A stretch of 64,000 nucleotides of DNA from Entamoeba histolytica HM-1:IMSS (lineage: Eukaryota; Evosea; Mastigamoebida; Endamoebidae), in NCBI RefSeq assembly GCF_000208925.1, contig NW_001914866.1, positions 89,446-153,445 on the forward strand, read 5' to 3'. This document shows positions 59,088 through 64,000 of the stretch, in pieces. Under the pieces are notes generated by a model that saw only the letters and a list, made by a program, of their open reading frames with translations, had not been told where the DNA came from and did no database searches. Both the position numbers and the translations under genes were made by a program. Position 1 is the stretch's first letter; the number at the start of each line of letters is the position of its first letter.

Positions 59088-60425
59088 ATGGATATTAACC
59101 AAGCACTTCAACTTATTACAAAAAAAATCACATCACATGAAATTTTGATGAAGGAAGTTATAATGGAACTAACACATATATCAACACAATTAGACGCAGT
59201 CAATTATCTTACACAGCCAACAGTTCGTGAGCCAATCAAAAAGATATTGATGGAACAATTTAGTCTTAATGATGAAATAGTTACCCAATATTCAAGGCAA
59301 TTCAACCAAATTATTCCTGAGCAAGCAATTCATTTCGATGACGTGGCACAATTTGAGTCATATGTAATTGTTATGATAAATAATCAAAACAACACATACT
59401 TAGAGAAACTCGTTGAATTAGTTGACCCGTCATCCTTTAAATATATTGATGTATTAAAGAAATACTGTTATGACAAAATATTAATGAAACAAAATAAAGA
59501 CCTTAGCAATAAGAATGATAAGTTAGTAGCTAAAATTGCTGTCATAGAGTCATTATTAAAAGATGCTAATTCTGAAATTAAGACTCTTCAAACAGAAAAT
59601 AGTTCACTCAAATGTTCTGTTCAAAATTTAGAAAATAAAATATCTGATTTATCAAGAACTCCTACTTCTGTAAAGAAAGTTTTAACAGAAGACCCACAAT
59701 TAGGTTATAATGAAAGTAAAACACCTCAAAATAATGTTAATAACAGTATGGATGTTTTAAGTACATTTTTCAAGAAACCTATGTTAAACAAGTATTCTAC
59801 TAAAAGTAGTAGTTCTAGTGATGAAGAAACTGATCAAATGACTTTAGAAGGAAGGTCTGTTTCTTTAGGATTTTCATTTCCTAGTTTACCTATGGAAGAG
59901 ACAATAAAAATGAAAATTGATGATATTGTAGAACAGGTCATGAGTGATTTGGTTAAATTAGCTGGATGTAAGCAAGGAGCAATGGTTATGGCTGTTAAGA
60001 AAAGTAAGACATTGACTGATGTGTTTAATGCAACTAAAGGGTGTCAAAAATTTATGATGATATATCAATTGAATAGTGGTGAATTATTTGGTACTTATCA
60101 TTCAGTTCATCCAAATACACTTGGTGTTGCAGTTCAAGACAAACATATGTTTGCTTTTACACTATCAAACCCATTCAATGTTCCAACACAAAAATACAAT
60201 TGGTTAAGACCTGACGAAGATGCTTTTAAAATAAGTGATACAGAAGTATTTATTGGAGGGTTAGGTGTATTTACTGATAAGCGAAATGGGTACATTTATG
60301 ATGAAAACGAACCAGTTGATTTGTATTATTCAGACATGCCAATTCAGGCAAGAAAAATATTTTCTACTCGTTTAGCTCCAAAGAAATTCACTTGGAAAGA
60401 AATGGTTGTAGTAAAACTGGTATAA
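59088..60425 (+). CDS. Coiled-coil protein with TLD-like C-terminal domain
   Basis: 445 residues. Residues 1-~135 are a helical head (ITKKITSHEILMKEVIMELT). A coiled coil spans ~140-205 and is followed by a Ser-rich linker (STKSSSSSDEETD). Residues ~265-445 resemble a TLD domain: LAGCKQGAMVMAVKKSKTLT, a FMMIYQLNSGELFGTYHSVH strand pair, MFAFTLSNPF, then DTEVFIGGLGVFTDKRNGYI. It shares this plan, but little direct sequence, with 7632-8720. TLD proteins are linked to stress protection and V-ATPase binding elsewhere. The Entamoeba family is expanded and its biology largely unknown. Confidence 0.65.
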   Translation: MDINQALQLITKKITSHEILMKEVIMELTHISTQLDAVNYLTQPTVREPIKKILMEQFSLNDEIVTQYSRQFNQIIPEQAIHFDDVAQFESYVIVMINNQNNTYLEKLVELVDPSSFKYIDVLKKYCYDKILMKQNKDLSNKNDKLVAKIAVIESLLKDANSEIKTLQTENSSLKCSVQNLENKISDLSRTPTSVKKVLTEDPQLGYNESKTPQNNVNNSMDVLSTFFKKPMLNKYSTKSSSSSDEETDQMTLEGRSVSLGFSFPSLPMEETIKMKIDDIVEQVMSDLVKLAGCKQGAMVMAVKKSKTLTDVFNATKGCQKFMMIYQLNSGELFGTYHSVHPNTLGVAVQDKHMFAFTLSNPFNVPTQKYNWLRPDEDAFKISDTEVFIGGLGVFTDKRNGYIYDENEPVDLYYSDMPIQARKIFSTRLAPKKFTWKEMVVVKLV

Positions 60426-60676
60426 AATTTTTAAAATTCACTCTTGTGGTTGTAAAGTTTAACTACCAATTTTTTGTAAGCATTTCTTTCCAAATCTTTA
60501 TTTCTCTATAAGTGTGACGTTGTTTTATTCTTCTTTTTTTCTTCTTTTTTAAAAAAGATAAGGTTTTAATAAGAAGACTTTTTTTCTTCTTATGTTTTAA
60601 TTTTTTATACAGATTATTCGTCCTATATTTCTATTTCTTTCATTAAATATTATACTTTTCATAATTCTAAAATTTA

Positions 60677-61317
60677 ATTATGTCAATAACTATTAACTAA
60701 TAAAAATTTAGTAATTAAGTGTAAATAGATTTTTCATATATTCTTCTTTGTTCATAGGAGAATAATCCTATTCCTTCACTGGTTTTTTTTAAAAAAAAGA
60801 GTAATCTTTTTGTTTAACCTTTCATTTATGTTTTTCTTGGAAAATGAGAAAATCATTTATTTGCTTTATTTCTTCTTATTAAGGTTTTTCAAACTTCTTC
60901 TGATTATTCCTTCTTTTTAACCCTTTGTTTATTTTCTGCCTTAATTTTAAAGAATCTCATTTTCTCCTTACTTTTAATTTATTTTATGAATGAGAGAAAA
61001 AAGCATTTCATTAACATCATATTATTTTGACTAATCTTCTTTTAGTCTTAACTTCACCTTATCAGATTCTTTTCCTTGGTTAATAGATATTTCTTAATTT
61101 CTTTATTAATAAATACCAAACCTTATAGTACAATAAGTAATATTCCACCATAATAAATTGGTGCACCTTTTGCACCATTACCTAATACATTTCTAATTCA
61201 AAGGCACCATCATAACTAGATAATAACTGAGGGAGTCGAACCATGAATTATATTAATGTTTGTTTGTGGTGTTTCAGACGTGTCACCTTCGATCTCATTA
61301 TGTCAATAATTATTAAC
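60677..61317 (+). mobile_element. SINE-like element, full copy with 21-bp target duplication
   Basis: The body (60698-61296, 599 bp) lies between 21-bp direct repeats at 60677-60697 and 61297-61317 that differ at one base. It is clearly related along its length to the copy at 30305-30880, with shared phrases such as CTTATTAAGGTTTTTCAAAC-like and TTCAAAGGCACC. It has one GACTAA/TTAGTC unit near 61026, a GGTGCA/TGCACC hairpin (61160-61176) and the family tail ending CACCTTCGATCTC. It has no ORF. It inserted downstream of the TLD-like gene. Confidence 0.8.
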
Positions 61318-61543
61318 AATAAATAAATTCACAGATATTCAATTAAAAAAATATAGTGAAATACTCAAGATACTTTTTATTTTATAAATGATTCTATTAC
61401 ATTTTTATTAAATTATTTTTAATGTTTAAAATGAAAGAAGAATTAACGACTATATAACAAATAAATAAATAAAATAAAAAAAAGGAACTTCTTAATTAAG
61501 ATAATGAAAATGATAATGAAAATGATGATGGTAATAATGAAAA

Positions 61544-63452
61544 TTATTTAGAATTCCATTGAATACCAAAAACAGATTTCTTTTTATTCCCATACACCTC
61601 TCCAGATACAGCATTAATTAATACATAATTTAATTCTCCTTCATAACGATAAGAAGTAAAACAAAAAGGGATATAAATTCTTTGAACTTTTGAACGTTCT
61701 TGAATAATTTTAACATTACAAGAATAACTAGAATCATTCGTAGAACTTTTTAAAGCAGTTTGTTTATATTCCCTTGTTAAAGCAGAAATTTGTCCTTGAA
61801 CATAATTTTGATATATTCCAACAGGCTCTTTGGAATCTTCAAATAATCTTTTAGGAATGTCTTTTGTAATAAATGAATCATTTCCTTTAAACCATCCAGA
61901 TAATTTATCTACTACTGATGGATTTTCTATTTGTTTGAGAGTTCTTGCATTTGGATCTTTTGGATCAAATTTATATATTCTTCCTGGTGGTATTATTACT
62001 TCATTTAATAACAGTGACCTATAAGGACTTGATGACTGCCATAAACATATTACATTACTTAGTGGTCGTTCATAATACCCAACACATCCATCACACCCAA
62101 ATGTAAGTTGAATCCATAAAAATGGAATCATATGAATATCATCAAAAATAATAGGTTGACTTTCAATAACTTCTAATAATTTTTTTGATGAAAAAAGTCC
62201 AGAAGAAATCCATTTATTAAATAATTTATAAAGTTTCTCACTATCTTGTTCTTGTCTCATAAAATGTAATGGCAAATTATCATTATCAAAATTTGCTGAT
62301 GAACACACTACATTCCCTGAGGCAACAGCCTTTTCTTGGTTATAGGTGTAATGACTCACAGAAGTGGGTGGAACTTCAAAAGTGGCTGGAACATATTCAG
62401 ACCTTCTTTTTATTGGAGTATTAAATGACTTGGGCTGAAATTCTGATGGACTTTGAATACTTGGAGAATTCTGTTTTATTTGTGGTTGAACTTTTTTCGT
62501 AGGTGTATCAAAATGAGTTGCATTGAGTTTACTGGCTTTGTTTGGAAGTTGTGGTTTTTGTTTTATTGGAGCTCCATAGGCTGCAGCAAATTGTGGTGGA
62601 ACTTCATCTTCTGTAAGGTAGTAAGTGTTAGAAGAAGAAGCTACAGAATTACTATTTAGTGATATCTCATCAAATGGATTTGTTGAATTAGTGTTTGGTT
62701 TTGGAGGAGGAAGAGGAGGTAATTTTTTGTGAGGTATAGGTTTATTTTCATATGTTGGAGTTGGTTGTACAACCTGACAACCTTCAAGAGTTGGATATAC
62801 TGATATTGTTGGTTGAGACATAATAAATGAAGGTTGTTGAGGAGTAGGAATATATGGAGGTTGATATATTGGAGGTGGAACTTCTTCTGAGTAATCAACT
62901 GGTTGAACAGGTATTTGAACAGGAACAGGAATTAACAACTCATTCTCAGGAAGTTTTGTTTCATGAGAAGGAGAATTCTGAGTCTTGTTTTCAGGAATAT
63001 TTTGTTTTGGCTCAGTATTTTGTTTCAATGGTTCAATAATTGGTAATACTTGTGGTGGTTGTAAGTTATAACTTTGTTCTTGTTGCACTTGTTTAGTAAC
63101 AACTGGTTGTTGATTATCTTGAGGAAGATTGTGTAGTGTCAAAGAAATTAAAGGAGGACTAACAGTACTAGTATTATCAATTTCTTGTTTATCTGTAGTA
63201 AAAATGTCATCTATGTTCTAAAAATGAGTTTTAATGGATTTGTAAGAAACATCAATTGGAGTCATAAAACAATGTCAAATAAAAAAGTCATTCAAAAATA
63301 AATTAATAACAAACATGTGTATTCATGCATAATGGGCATTCCAATTCACTTCCACCAAGTAAAAGACTATCTACACAATCACTACAGATAATTTGACCAC
63401 AAGGAAGTGTTATTGGATTAGTTAGAGGGGTTAAACACAATGGACAAGTCAT
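61544..63452 (-). CDS. RING-like zinc finger protein with proline-rich middle, two exons
   Basis: On the minus strand exon 1 is 63452-63315 (46 codons) and exon 2 is 63217-61544. The intron 63314-63218 starts GTTTGT and ends TTTTAG; the total is 603 residues. Exon 1 encodes CPLC, PCGQIICSDC and CPLC, a RING-type cysteine frame whose usual His (CGH) is Gln. Residues ~65-340 are Pro/Gln-rich with many PPP and PQ runs. The C-terminal ~245 residues form a globular region (LYKLFNKWISSGLFSSKKLL, then FDDIHMIPFLWIQLTFGCDG) that I do not recognise. If the finger still folds, it would act as an E3 or a scaffold. Starting at exon 2 alone would lose the finger. Confidence 0.75.
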
Positions 63453-63507
63453 CTAGAAAATATCTAAAAAAGATCTGTTAGAAAAAATAATAAAAATCTT
63501 TCAAGTA

Positions 63508-64000
63508 ATGATCCAACATAATTTTCCTTCTGAACATACAATTGAATCTATTTCTTCATACCTTATTTCTCTTAATAAGACAATTAATTTACATTCAGTG
63601 TTATTAAACCATTATTTATCTCACACATTACATATTAATACTTCACCTCAAGCTATTAATTATCTTTCTCAACATCCTGATAACGACTTAATGAAATATT
63701 TACAATCTCTTTATTCTTTTTCTATTGAAGATTTTAATGCATTTACTTCTCATACTACTGAAATAGCTTCACAAGAAGATTCAACGAAAGAACAACTCAT
63801 ACAAATGTCTCCTGAAGCTTTTGAAATTGCTGTTGACTGTTCTGTAGGACGTATTCCACCATCACCATTATTACCAATTATTGCTAACTTAGCAGCACAA
63901 AAACAACTTAGTGATATTAAAGTGAGATATGTTGAAGAACGACTACCAGTTCCTTATTCAGTAGCACTTGTAAAAAATAAAACAGATGAATATGGAGGTA
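63508..64000 (+). CDS. Partial hypothetical protein, runs off the window
   Basis: An open frame begins at ATG 63508 and continues past the window end without a stop (164 codons seen). It is helical, with Ser/Thr/His in the first half (MIQHNFPSEHTIESISSYLI) and a more hydrophobic part at the end (GRIPPSPLLPIIANLAAQKQ). No family is recognised. It diverges from the RING-like gene with only 55 bp between start codons, so both promoters must share that space. Confidence 0.7.
   Translation, partial: MIQHNFPSEHTIESISSYLISLNKTINLHSVLLNHYLSHTLHINTSPQAINYLSQHPDNDLMKYLQSLYSFSIEDFNAFTSHTTEIASQEDSTKEQLIQMSPEAFEIAVDCSVGRIPPSPLLPIIANLAAQKQLSDIKVRYVEERLPVPYSVALVKNKTDEYGG

Overview
The window is eukaryotic, very AT-rich and gene-dense, and it fits the genus Entamoeba, most likely the E. 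histolytica/dispar/nuttalli group. The support is as follows. Six short introns can be read, all starting GTTTGT and ending TAG. Gene spacers are short and AT-rich. Lineage-typical families are present: a CXXC-rich transmembrane receptor kinase (TMK type), BspA-like LRR proteins, coiled-coil/TLD-like proteins and SINE-like dispersed repeats. Species was not determined.

Layout. 0-6 kb: a coiled-coil protein with an Hsp40 C-terminal fold, an F-box/WD40 protein and a spliced TBC Rab-GAP. 6-7.6 kb: a decayed non-LTR retrotransposon (endonuclease end) and empty sequence. 7.6-19.5 kb: a TLD-like protein, a giant BEACH/WD40 protein, a 3-hydroxyacyl-CoA dehydratase and an importin-beta family protein. 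19.5-25.9 kb: a BspA-like LRR protein, small unknown proteins, a probable GPI-anchored protein and a membrane RING E3. 26-30.2 kb: a 53-aa ORF, a choline-transporter-like gene broken by one frameshift, and a HEAT-repeat gene interrupted by a 100-N assembly gap. 30.3-31 kb: a SINE-like element. 31-45.3 kb: a TMK kinase, Mon1, a Ubl/IPT protein, a TrpRS homologue without its catalytic motifs, an F-BAR/SH3 protein, a candidate H/ACA snoRNA, a three-exon sugar-transporter-like gene, an RS protein and a START protein. 46.7-55.8 kb: an ENT-type nucleoside transporter, a second SINE-like element with a 20-bp tandem array, a secreted Lys/Ala-rich protein and dipeptidyl peptidase III. 55.8-64 kb: a decayed SINE-like copy, a second LRR protein, a CFAP298-like protein, a second TLD-like protein, another SINE-like element, a spliced RING-like protein and a gene cut by the window end.

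The genes do not form one pathway. A membrane-traffic theme recurs (TBC Rab-GAP, BEACH, Mon1, F-BAR/SH3, START lipid transfer), with surface sensing (TMK) and ubiquitin ligase-type proteins (F-box, two RINGs). The strongest non-gene signal is a family of five SINE-like copies, all in the same orientation. Four of them have flanking target-site duplications. They carry strings of hairpins, one of which shows a compensatory base-pair change between copies.
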